Below are positions 29,601 to 37,999 of a DNA stretch of 64,000 nt, piece by piece; position 1 is the first letter of the stretch, and each line of letters begins with the position of its first letter. The stretch is taken from positions 372,001-436,000 of the forward strand of contig NZ_CP111121.1 in assembly GCF_026314945.1 (NCBI RefSeq). Direction: 5' to 3'. Source of the DNA: Chryseobacterium fluminis (lineage in GTDB: Bacteria; Bacteroidota; Bacteroidia; Flavobacteriales; Weeksellaceae). The notes beneath the pieces were generated by a model. It worked only from the letters and a program-made list of their open reading frames with translations. It was not told where the DNA came from and ran no database searches. Position numbers and translations under genes: made by a program.

Positions 29601-30066
29601 AGTAACGTATGAGAAGTATGATGCTTACGGTAATTTAAAACAGTACAAAACCAAGGACGGAGTTTCTGTATCGATCGTCTGGGGATATAATTTTACACAA
29701 CCTATAGCCAAGATAGAAGGAATTACCTATGAAGAACTGGAACAGGCCGTATCCACACCGCTTGCCGAAGCGGTATGGGCTTCTGATACCGATGCACAGT
29801 CCCCGTCAGGCGGAGACGAGACAGCCTTACTATCAAAATTGGATAACCTCAGAGCAGGACTTATCAACCTGAGTATTCCGGTGACTACCTATACGTACGA
29901 TCCGCTGATTGGCGTGAGAACCATCACGCAGCCCTCCGGAGCACAGGAATATTACGATTATGATTCAGCAAACCGTCTGAAAGCAATCAGGCAGAAAGAA
30001 ACCGATGCCAATAATGCAGTGTCGTACAAAACGGTCAAAGAATTTAATTACCATTACAAAAACTAA
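26629..30066 (+). CDS. Large secreted YD-repeat protein, SpvB/TcB-like, companion of the RHS protein
   Basis: 1145 residues with a signal peptide ending AVNAQ. Near the N-terminus it has YYTGIPDISIPL, then KYHPLSAKPDD and ETGLGWSLIAGGTISRTVRG. The GLGWSLxAGGxIxR type motif is the hallmark of the N-terminal beta-propeller/strand part of SpvB/TcB proteins and their Bacteroidota relatives. The C-terminus moves into YD repeats (TYTYDPLIGVRTITQPSG, EYYDYDSANRLKAIRQ). It lies 5 bp before the RHS gene. By comparison with insecticidal Tc toxins it may form one half of an RHS-type hollow shell around the toxin tip. That is an inference from architecture only; no T9SS tail is seen. Confidence 0.75.
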   Translation: MKKNTIAVILLLASLHGAVNAQAGAGGDDPKSYVGDINQMFASAPTSNNLMKFEEVPVSYYTGIPDISIPLVSIPTTNSKVSVGVQLKYHPLSAKPDDRASETGLGWSLIAGGTISRTVRGGNPDEKNRTIAFSNPPKAKYGIYFEALNPTSKLMKDQTIDLNDYSFNAAMGMYDTEYDLYQYNFMGQSGRFYIVKDDNGKYKAEKLDKNNLKIIINNTVPNEITSFTVVDDKGIRYTFEGMEKSQKTINSVKTGLTTGIGNPNPSTEISNYWAGYNLTTIKDQNGILLATFNYGTDSTVKFEETPTTTRRLASDVYYTNNSQTANGVLQNPDGSMPGASETQYVFNTSITKLLTSIEVRGKGTIYLNYEKGRQDSNYTEPSELYKLKSVQSNYVGQNAQQYTDKYILDYGYSNTNFQPESGAMQTLQKMILTKVTKTAPNTQNQEYILDYSAPSGVFQKDRWGYYTGLNDAYKADVLQSLTYPTQGKTVFDFGLNTYSHYYNATGMSQVEGYWRTQGYNFNVNFGQFSNTVKKEFFTVNTAQTVNLHYTFGNLINFGWDFYIYKKNADNTFTEVEHIGMGNQTCNKPQPPACPVLGLGADGVIQTELTKQKYFEPGVYYAALKGSYYPSNPDDTLDFFEASTSEDIFVNEKIRSGGGLRINTITYYENPASGIPSKTYAYNYQNINDAQRSSGALVFPEPVTSFVDSYSYRNKLNGATINYSANFKVTTDYNILPVQKTQGSDVGYKYVTVEQLDKDNNSKGKTVHTFRSPLDFPNEGYLSATLPVVPIPNLDYLRGQSVSEKIYNNAGQILSETSTEYTSAEFEKNDGVKLRDNFEKNMIGEYYGFSSYQAMVNQLQLGVALTTPYKNFEKFGVTLPTQKQQKSYFYKNGVQSSVVTTTNTTYNPEDYPVGVTQSVQGGDTYVSGYKYAKEKANQRLIDANMLGIPLETESSKNGRVVSKVETQYNHLIYLLPSSVVSSDVQTGASYTEVTYEKYDAYGNLKQYKTKDGVSVSIVWGYNFTQPIAKIEGITYEELEQAVSTPLAEAVWASDTDAQSPSGGDETALLSKLDNLRAGLINLSIPVTTYTYDPLIGVRTITQPSGAQEYYDYDSANRLKAIRQKETDANNAVSYKTVKEFNYHYKN

Positions 30067-30071
30067 TCATC

Positions 30072-33000
30072 TTGAAAAAAATCATACTACCCATTATTAT
30101 ACTATCCTCTTCTTCTGGTCTCCTGCATGCGCAGGCAAGTACGAATGAGAATTATGTCCAGTCCACCACTTACATCGATTATCCTGCAGGACAGGCGGCG
30201 AAAAAGGCGGTGAGCGTTCAGTATTTCGACGGGTTGGGAAGACCCAAGCAGACTGTCAGTGTACAGGCAACTCCGCAGGGCCGGGATGTGGTATCGCATA
30301 TCGTCTATGATGCCTTCGGAAGAGTGGCCAGCGAATATCTCCCGGTTCCCCAGGGAGGCACCCAGAATGGAGCGATTTACTCCAATCCTCTATCCAACCT
30401 AACAGGTACACCTTACGGAAATGAAAAAATCTACAGTGAGAAGCTGCTGGAAAGCTCTCCTCTGGACCGGGTTCTGGAACAGAAACAGCCGGGAACAGCA
30501 TGGAACGATAAACCCGTAAAATTTGAATACGGCACGAATACCGGTACCGAGGTAAAAAAATATGGGGTCACCACCACATGGTCTTATGGAGCTACCAATT
30601 CATCCATAGCCGCGCCGGTAGATTATGGAGCCAACCAGCTGTACAAAACTACAGTAACGGATGAAGACGGTAACGCCACCACAGAATTTAAAAATACAAA
30701 AGGGCAGGTAATTCTGGTCAGAAAAGCCCTGAGTGATACTCAGAATGCCGACACGTACTACCTCTATAATGAATATGACCAGCTTGCCGCGGTAATCCCT
30801 CCGAAAGCGGTCCCGCTCAACATCAGCCAGTTGACGCTGGATGATTTATGCTACCAGTACAGCTATGACGGGCGAAACAGGCTGGCAGGGAAAAAGCTTC
30901 CGGGAAAAGGCTGGGAATATATGGTATACGATAAACAGGACCGGTTGGTCATGACTCAGGATGCCGAGCTGGGGAAAGCCAGCCAGTGGCTGTTTACGAA
31001 ATATGATGCGTTCGGAAGACCCGTCTACACCGGAATGTATACCGGAACACAGACCTATGGTCCCCAGGGAAGAGCAGCGGAGCAGGCAAATGTGGAAACC
31101 AAAGGCAGCAATAACGAATCCCGCGGCGGCTCTTCTCCGGATGCAACCGTGGCATCGCTTAATTATAATAATGCAGCGTACCCTACCTCGAATATTAAGA
31201 TTTTAACGATCAATTATTACGATACCTTCCCGAGAGATCCGTATTTTCCCAATGATCTTCCCGATACCATCCTTAATCAGAAGGTGATCATTAACAGCCA
31301 GAGCGGAAATGTAAAAGGGCTGTTGCTCGCTTCCTATGTTAAAAATATAGAAAACGATGACTGGACCCGGAATTTTATGCTGTACGATCCGAAAGGACGC
31401 CTGATAGGCAGCCGTTCCGTCAATCATTTAGGAGGATCTACCCATATCGATATGAAGCTTAATTTTGCGGGTCTCACAGAGCAGAGCATCACACGGCACA
31501 AAAGATTAAATACCGATACGGAAAAGGTGATCACCGAAAATTTCACGTATGATCATCAGAACAGGCCCCTGGTCCACAAACATAAAGTAGATAACAATAC
31601 TGAAGAAATTCTGTCCCAGAATAAATACAACGAACTCTCCCAGCTGGAACAGAAGAAAGTAGGAGGCATCAATCCGGGTTCTCCGCTCCAGACAATCGAT
31701 TACCAGTACAACATCAGGGGATGGATGACCGGAATTAATGATCCTGCGAATTTAGGAAGTGATCTGTTCGGATATAAAATCAAATACAACCAGGTAGAAG
31801 GGATGGAAAACCCGAATAATGATTTTATGGAGCTGAAAGTAAAGCCTAGATACAACGGTAATATTGCAGAAGTAGACTGGAAAACCGCCACCGCTTCCAA
31901 TGATTATACCAGAAGGTACGGCTATGTCTATGATAAACTAAACAGGATGGTAGCCGGTTTTTACCAAAGAGACAACAATCCTTCGGGAAAAGAATTTTTT
32001 GAAAAACTGGATTACGATCTCAACGGAAATATTGAAAGACTCAAAAGATCTTCGGATGCTTCTACGGGAAATCCTACAACTCTCTATATTGATGATCTTA
32101 CGTATGTTAACGAGGGAAACAGGTTAAAAACTGTTACGGATGCCTCCACCAATTACAACGGATATCCGGATGCATCAGGAAATACCATTGCATATGATCT
32201 TAACGGTAATATGATCGATCATAAAGACAAAGGGATATTGCAGATTAGCTATAATATACTCAGCCTTCCCCGTTATATAAAGTTTGACCAGCTTTACTTC
32301 ACAAGAGGAGTCTGGCAGAATGTTAACCTGAATTATACCTATAGAGCAGACGGAACAAAACTCATGAAGGTTTATAAATACAGTGAAAATGCTGTGTATA
32401 AACAAAAAATCACAGAATATCTGGATGGTTTCCAATATGAAGTGATTTCTACCAATTCCGATCCATTGATAAAATTTGTTCCTACCTCGGAAGGGTATTA
32501 TAATTTTGAAAATAATAAGTATATTTACAACTATACAGATCACCTGGGAAATGTAAGATTAAGTTATATGAACAACAGCACCGGACTTGAAGTTGTAGAA
32601 GAAAGCAACTATTATCCTTTTGGATTAAAGCACCAGGGATATAATGCTCTGGCCGGAAACCCTGCTTATAAATATGGTTATAATGGAAAGGAACTGCAGG
32701 AGGCAACAGGTTGGAGTGATTATGGAGCGAGATTCTATATGCCGGATTTGGGAAGATGGGGTGTGGTGGATCCTTGGCGGAAACTTCCAGAAGATTTTCA
32801 CCATATACCTATGCTGTAAACAATCCTATAAGGTTTATTGATCCTGACGGTAGAGAAGCGAAACACATTGGATTCACTCAAATAGTGAGAAACGATGGTA
32901 CAACTATAGTAACAATGACTTTTACTGGAAAAGTTATTAATGAGACAGGTAAAAATTTTACATCTGAACAAATGAATTCTTATACTAATAGAATAAGTGA

Positions 33001-33493
33001 ATCATTAAAAAGTACATATGGAATAAAAGACAGCAAATTTGAAGTAAATGTAATTACAGATATTTCAGTTGTATCAGAAAATAATCCTCTTTCAAAGACT
33101 GATCATGCTATTAGACTTGTCAAAGATGGAGATATCCCAAATGGGCAGGGTGGGTATGAAGAAAAAGGAACATTAGGAAAGGCTACTTTTGGAGATAATG
33201 TTGCATATATTGGGGAACAAATTTTAGATAGAGAGCCAGCAGCAACTGGAGAGTTTGCTGGTACGGGGAAAACTACTGATGGAAAAGGTACCTTGGATCG
33301 TACTATTTCCCATGAATTTGGTCACTCTGCGAATCTTCAAAACCATGATTGGCCAAATGGAAATACAATGTTACCAACCAATGATCCTAAGGCTGGCAAA
33401 ACAATATTACCTGATCAAATTTATCAAATGATGGATGCATTTGATAGTGGAAAGCTTAACAGTGGTATTCAAGAATTATCAGTCGGACAATAA
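30072..33493 (+). CDS. Full-length secreted RHS toxin with metallopeptidase-like tip; one-base frameshift at the core/tip junction
   Basis: It starts at TTG 30072 with a signal peptide (IILPIIILSSSSGLLHAQ). A DUF6443-type N-terminal part (TTYIDYPAG, QYFDGLGRPKQTV) is followed by many YD repeats and the RHS core ([49 protein letters not shown]). One T is missing at 32772-32775 (GATCCTTGG versus GATCCTTTGG in sister copies), so this frame stops at 32819, while the next frame continues LAETSRRFSPYTYAVNNP, FIDPDG and a tip of about 210 residues. The tip has ISHEFGHSANLQNH (33305-33346), an HExxH zinc site. The joined product would be about 1140 residues. The frameshift may be real, programmed or a sequencing error. 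Confidence 0.82.
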
Positions 33494-33509
33494 TTTTTAT
33501 TAATCAAAA

Positions 33510-33929
33510 ATGATCATGATAAAGTTTTTTATATTTTTTATAAGTTTAAATATTTCTGCTCAGGATTTAAATAATGAATTTCAAGTATCTTTTCAAGATG
33601 GTTTTGACAATGACGTAGTCTCTTTAAAAGTAGAAAACTGTGGTGTTATTAGAAATAAGATATTAAAATCAAGAGAAATAGGTTTTACAGGAGTGAGGAT
33701 AGAATTTTATTCAAATAAAATTACAGTATTTGAAAATAGGAATATTATCTATGAGGAAAAATGTAGTTTAAATCTAAATAAAGACTTAAAATTACATTTA
33801 ATTTTAAATAATAATAAAAGTAAAATACTTATTAATGTTAATAAAGGAAAATATATAGGATTAAGTAAAAATATAAAAAAGGATCAGTTTAAATTTCAAC
33901 AAATTAATCGCCCTTTTGAATATGATTAA
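33510..33929 (+). CDS. Candidate immunity protein for the RHS metallopeptidase tip, exported
   Basis: About 139 residues (or 137 from the second ATG at 33516, which gives a cleaner signal peptide MIKFFIFFISLNISAQ). The mature part is a small beta protein rich in Asn/Lys with strands such as VRIEFYSNKITVFEN and LKLHLILNNNKSKILINV. No family recognised. It lies 16 bp behind the RHS tip, where cognate immunity genes usually are. The signal peptide implies protection in the periplasm. Confidence 0.6.
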   Translation: MIMIKFFIFFISLNISAQDLNNEFQVSFQDGFDNDVVSLKVENCGVIRNKILKSREIGFTGVRIEFYSNKITVFENRNIIYEEKCSLNLNKDLKLHLILNNNKSKILINVNKGKYIGLSKNIKKDQFKFQQINRPFEYD

Positions 33930-34151
33930 TTTTCGTTTTTAAATCTTATTCAGTGTTTGAAAACTCTGAATAGGCAGCGTTTCCAACTGTAAGAAAAAAA
34001 AGGTATTCTGGAGAATTTTAGCCTTTAAAGCTTAGAAATTTTTCGGAAATAACTCTTTATTAATTTTAAATCTGCATAGTTTTACGATGGACAAGAAAGA
34101 ATTATTAAACAACAAGATTTCTGGAAACCCGCTCTCGTGAATCTATTATCT
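33930..34151 (+). other. Intergenic segment before the first orphan RHS module
   Basis: AT-rich and without a gene. It ends in the first copy of the recurring boundary motif, GCTCTCGTGAATC...TCTGTGATTAATTAT (34131-34163), a worn form of the palindrome seen best at 52005-52026. Confidence 0.5.
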
Positions 34152-34298
34152 GTGATTAATTATAAAAACAACCCTGGTAGAATTGCTGGGGTTTAATTTT
34201 AAAAATACTTTTCAAACGTTAAAATTCTGAGTTTCTCAGGACTGTATATAATATTTATAATTTAAGATAAGTATAGAGGAAATGCAAGACTAAGCTAT
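34152..34298 (+). repeat. RHS-module boundary repeat, copy 1 (contains a terminator-like hairpin)
   Basis: 147 bp matched without gaps at 44437-44583 with about five mismatches. It begins GTGATTAATTATAAAAACAA and includes AACCCTGGTAGAATTGCTGGGGTTTAATTTT, a short hairpin (AACCC/GGGTT with inner pairs) and T-rich tail. It ends where the RHS-core reading begins. It joins the end of one module to the start of the next. Confidence 0.85.
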
Positions 34299-35271
34299 AT
34301 GAACAGCAGCACCGGACTTGAAGTTGTAGAAGAAAGCAACTATTATCCTTTTGGACTAAAGCACCAGGGATATAATGCTTTGGCCGGAGACCCTGCTTAT
34401 CAATATCAATATAATGGTAGGGAATTACAGAAAGAAAGTGGATGTATGATTATGGAGCGAGATTTTATATGCCGGATTTAGGAAGATGGGGTGTGGTGGA
34501 TCCGCTGGCGGAGAAAGATAGAAGATGGACTCCTTATCGCTATGCTTATAATAATCCTGTTATATTTATTGATCCGGATGGGAGGAACGAGGATTGGTAC
34601 GAAAATATTGAAACTAATAATAAAGAATGGTTTGACGGAAATAAAGAAATTGAAGGGTACAAACATTTAGGAATTCAGTACAAGATGGAAATTTAAATTA
34701 TGCATCTGATGGCAAAGTTTATGATGATTCTCCTGAAGGTAAAGGCCAGGAAATTAACCCTGAAACTAACATTAAAGAAATAAGTATCACTAAAGAAAAA
34801 AGTTTTGATTTGATGAGATGGATTAGTGGTCTTCGTAATAATAAGGAAACTTTTTATAGTTTCTCGGGTGGAGCAAATGATCCTGATGCTGAAACATTGA
34901 AGAAGCTTAGACCACGAGATCATATTGAAGCTAATGACATGTTTTATATGATATTTATGTTTTATGGTAGAAATACAAGACTTAGTGGTGGTACTACAGG
35001 GTTTCAAGAAGCTCTTGTACAGTTTGGTCTTGATGTAGAAGGTATTGGAAATCCTGTAAAAGGTTTATCAGGACCAGAGCCTGCAAAATCAGATACATTT
35101 GGCATTTGGGACAGACAAGCGACGGGAATTTTACGTAGTAATGATGGATCTCCATTTGGTGTAGAATATAAAAATGTAAGAGGAGAAGGACTAAGTAAAA
35201 GAACATTAGATTCATTAAATAAAGTGATTAAGGACTCTAATAATTATTGGAATAAGCAATTAATTAAGTAG
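34290..35271 (+). pseudogene. Orphan RHS module 1 (core fragment plus tip), two single-base deletions
   Basis: The core fragment reads MNSSTGLEVVEESNYYPFG ... [14 protein letters not shown], loses one T near 34441 (AGTGGATG versus AGTGGTATG at 44725), continues [18 protein letters not shown] ... [16 protein letters not shown], loses one A near 34672 (GGAATTC versus GGAAATTC), then goes on in a third frame to a stop at 35269-35271. The first about 780 bp are nearly identical to module 6 (44584 on); after DAETLKKLRP the tip becomes different (LSGGTTGFQEALVQFG ... DSPFG-like ... NNYWNKQLIK). The tip function is unknown. No signal peptide: as it stands it would not be secreted by itself. Confidence 0.8.
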
Positions 35272-35274
35272 ATT

Positions 35275-35754
35275 ATGAGATATATTATGTTATGCAGCTT
35301 ATTCATCTGTTTTGGATGTAAAAAAGAAATCTCTGAAAAAATATACTATCCGAACGGAAAGCTTAATTATATTTTAAATAAGCAAACAGATACTACTAAA
35401 ATTACGTTTTTTGATAAAAATGAGAAAGCTGCGATGTATCTGAATTTTTATAAAGATCATATTATCGGTAATTTTTCTTATGGTAAAAATTCCAATTTAC
35501 CATTTAAAGATTCTATTGTTATTGATAGTATGAAAGGAGCATATTTTTATAGTACTGAATATGTTTTTTTTGAAACAAGTGCTAAGATCATGGGATCTTA
35601 CAGGTACAAAAGAAACTTAGATTTTAGAAAAGCATTACAAAGCATACAACCATTTGGTATTCATAATACCTTTGATATGAAAGGGGCTATTATTGGAAAG
35701 ACCGAATATACCATTGTAAATGACACTATATATAACACTAAAATTGCTCTGTAG
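35275..35754 (+). CDS. Candidate immunity lipoprotein, first of two paralogues
   Basis: 159 residues with lipobox FICFGC (Cys about residue 15), followed by KKE. The mature part has KIYYPNGKLNYIL, IVIDSMKGAYFYSTEYV and GSYRYKRNLDFRKALQS. The neighbour at 35756 has the same order of motifs (IIIDSSKGSCFYGTEIV, GVYRFKKSSDPRKCYES), so the two are tandem duplicates. It starts 3 bp after the tip of orphan module 1, the position expected for an immunity gene. The lipid anchor suggests protection at the cell envelope. Confidence 0.65.
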   Translation: MRYIMLCSLFICFGCKKEISEKIYYPNGKLNYILNKQTDTTKITFFDKNEKAAMYLNFYKDHIIGNFSYGKNSNLPFKDSIVIDSMKGAYFYSTEYVFFETSAKIMGSYRYKRNLDFRKALQSIQPFGIHNTFDMKGAIIGKTEYTIVNDTIYNTKIAL

Positions 35755-35755
35755 A

Positions 35756-36220
35756 ATGAATTGTCAAATACGTTTATTAATAATAATATCTTCTGTTTTT
35801 TTAATAAAATCATGCACAAAAGAAAACGATTTACCTTATAGTATTTATGATAAAAATGGCTTTATTAAAGCAGATGGAAAGTTTAAAGGAGATCAGTTTA
35901 TAGATACAATTTATGTTTATAAAGAAAAAGATACTGATATCTATAATGATCATTTTGATACTTTGATAATCATAGATAGTTCAAAAGGTAGTTGTTTTTA
36001 TGGTACTGAAATTGTGGAAGAAAAAAAAACACATAAACTTTTTTCTAAGGGAGTGTATAGGTTTAAAAAATCTTCTGATCCGAGAAAATGTTATGAAAGT
36101 AAATTGAAGACCGGGTATTTTGAATTTCATAATATTGATGGCAGCTTACATTCAAAAAAACTTTATCAGATAAATGGAGATTCTTCTTATGTAGTAGATC
36201 CGGGTAAAAATAATAATTAA
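35756..36220 (+). CDS. Candidate immunity lipoprotein, second paralogue
   Basis: 154 residues from ATG 35756, one base after the previous stop (a frame start at 35720 lies inside the upstream gene). Lipobox LIKSC at about residue 21, then TKEN. It shares with its upstream paralogue the opening YDKNGFIKADGKF-type strand, the SSKGSCFYGTE block and the Y-R-(F/Y)-K-(K/R) strand. Such pairs often arise when an immunity gene is duplicated and diverges to meet a variant toxin; that is an inference. Confidence 0.62.
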   Translation: MNCQIRLLIIISSVFLIKSCTKENDLPYSIYDKNGFIKADGKFKGDQFIDTIYVYKEKDTDIYNDHFDTLIIIDSSKGSCFYGTEIVEEKKTHKLFSKGVYRFKKSSDPRKCYESKLKTGYFEFHNIDGSLHSKKLYQINGDSSYVVDPGKNNN

Positions 36221-36540
36221 AATTTAATCCCGCGGATTTGATTTACTATAAAACAACCCTGGTAATTGTGCTGGGGTCTGATTTTACAATCATGAAAATA
36301 TCAAATGATGAAAATAATGGAATGCTCTTCTTATTTGCTATAGATTTAGTAATCATAATGAAAATTTATTCTAAGCAACTTTTGCTCTGAAAACTTCGTG
36401 TTATTTTTCTAAATTCTATAAATTAATCTTACAAATGAGAAAAGTAAAAGTTCAAAAAAAGATGAATCTGAAAAATAAAGGAAATACAGGTAGTAATAAT
36501 TAAAAATCAAGAATCTTGACGTAGAATTTAGGTAAGTTAC
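36221..36540 (+). other. Module boundary with terminator-like hairpin
   Basis: No gene. It contains the worn boundary motif CCCGCGGATTTGATTTACTATAAAA (36229-36253), then ACAACCCTGGTAATTGTGCTGGGGTCTGATTTT (36253-36285), a diverged form of the terminator in the 34152/44437 repeats. Confidence 0.6.
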
Positions 36541-37372
36541 GTTATATAGAAAGTAGCGCCAGACTTGAAGTCATAAGCACGGAGATATAATGCTTTAGCC
36601 AGAAATCCTGCTTATCAGTATAAATATAACGGCAAGGAATTACAGAAAGAAAGCGGGATGTATGACTATGGAGCAAGATTTTATATGCCGGATTTAGGGA
36701 GATGGGGTGTGGCGGATCCTTTGGCAGAGAAAGATAGAAGATGGACTCCTTATCGCTATGCTTATAATAATCCTGTTATATTTATTGATCCGGATGGGAG
36801 GAATGAGGATTGGTACGAAAATATTGAAACTAATAATAAATAATGGTTTGACGGAAATAAAGAAATTGAAGGGTACAAACATCTAGGAAATTCAGTACAA
36901 GATGGAAATTTAAATTATGCATCTGATGGCAAAGTTTATGATGATTCTCCTGAAGGTAAAGGCCAGGAAATTAACCCTGAAACTAACATTAAAGAAATAA
37001 GTATCAGATGAGAAAGGAACAATAATTGGCTCTACTACTGTATTGAAAGCTGGTGAAGCATATATGAATAACCCCAAAAATAATGATCTTAAAGTAGTAA
37101 TTACTAAAAGTGAAAAAAATCCGGCATTAGAAGACTTATCTAAAATTGGGCAAAGGTCAGTTCATGAAGGAGGACATTCGGCAGGACTAGATCATTCTTG
37201 GGAGAAAAATTCTGGAGTACCTCTAGATAAAGCATCTCAAGAATCCAATGCTTTGAATTCAGGACAACAAGAATCAGTATATCCTGTCTCTAATGGTTCT
37301 AATATGACAATAACGCAACAACAAATTCATAAAATATTTAATAATCCTAAAATTCCAGAAAAAAATGAATAA
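36541..37372 (+). pseudogene. Orphan RHS module 2, with metzincin-like tip; nonsense mutation and deletions
   Basis: The core begins worn (SSARLEVIS, with about 31 bp missing relative to sister copies), then is readable from [22 protein letters not shown] to [20 protein letters not shown], where GAA has become TAA (36841-36843). Shared tip linker follows (about 36845-37005), then an abrupt join near 37008 to a different tip ending at 37372: TVLKAGEAYMNN, QRSVHEGGHSAGLDHSW and ITQQQIHKIFNN. HEGGHSAGLDH (37163-37195) is HExxHxxGxxH, the zinc motif of metzincin proteases. The tip frame is intact although its connection to the core is broken. Confidence 0.75.
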
Positions 37373-37886
37373 ATTTATTTTAATACTATTTTTATCAACT
37401 GTTTACTTTAAAGCACAGGTAAACCCAATATTAAAAAAAGCTATATTTTATACGGTAAGAGTCACTTTCGAAGATTCTATATATTTAGATAACCCATATC
37501 GAAAGTCATTTAAATCCTACGTTGCCAATACGAAATGGGATAGTATAAACTATCCAACAATTCTAAATTTTGAAGGAAAATTTAAAAATGATAGAATTTC
37601 AGTTTATGATTTGGGAGAGAAGGATATTTTTGATTTAAAGGAACCGCAGTTGAAGAAAATTATTTTTTTTGATAATGTTACAACAGATAAACTTAGTGGT
37701 TCCGCGGGAGTTAGTTTTATTATAAATCAAAAGAAGAAGAAAAACTCTTTTTTAATTCAATTGTCTGATGGAAATAGTATTATAATCAGTGCTAGTGAAA
37801 ATTATCATTTTATCAATTTATATTTTAACCGTGAAAAAAAATATTGGCATATTATATATAGTAATTATATTTCAATCGGTACGTAA
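37365..37886 (+). CDS. Candidate exported immunity protein for the metzincin-like tip
   Basis: 173 residues with a signal peptide (FILILFLSTVYFKAQ). Mature part: alternating strands and Lys-rich turns (VRVTFEDSIYLDNPY, FIINQKKKKNSFLIQLSDG, YWHIIYSNYISIG). Family not recognised. Its ATG overlaps the end of the tip gene by 8 bp, a tight coupling that supports a cognate toxin-immunity pair. Export fits a protease toxin acting in the periplasm. Confidence 0.62.
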   Translation: MNKFILILFLSTVYFKAQVNPILKKAIFYTVRVTFEDSIYLDNPYRKSFKSYVANTKWDSINYPTILNFEGKFKNDRISVYDLGEKDIFDLKEPQLKKIIFFDNVTTDKLSGSAGVSFIINQKKKKNSFLIQLSDGNSIIISASENYHFINLYFNREKKYWHIIYSNYISIGT

Positions 37887-37999
37887 TGCAGGTTCTAATT
37901 TATAGAGGACTATTTGAAATATTAAACTACATTCAATAGTATGAGAGTTTGCTTTCTAGTTTAAGTAAGCAGAAATGTAATCTTTTAAATTTATAATCA

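Noticed and set aside
25054..33493. Type VI secretion delivery of the RHS toxin
   Set aside because: The RHS and partner proteins have Sec signal peptides and no VgrG, PAAR or Tss genes are present here; T9SS or another outer-membrane route is more likely.
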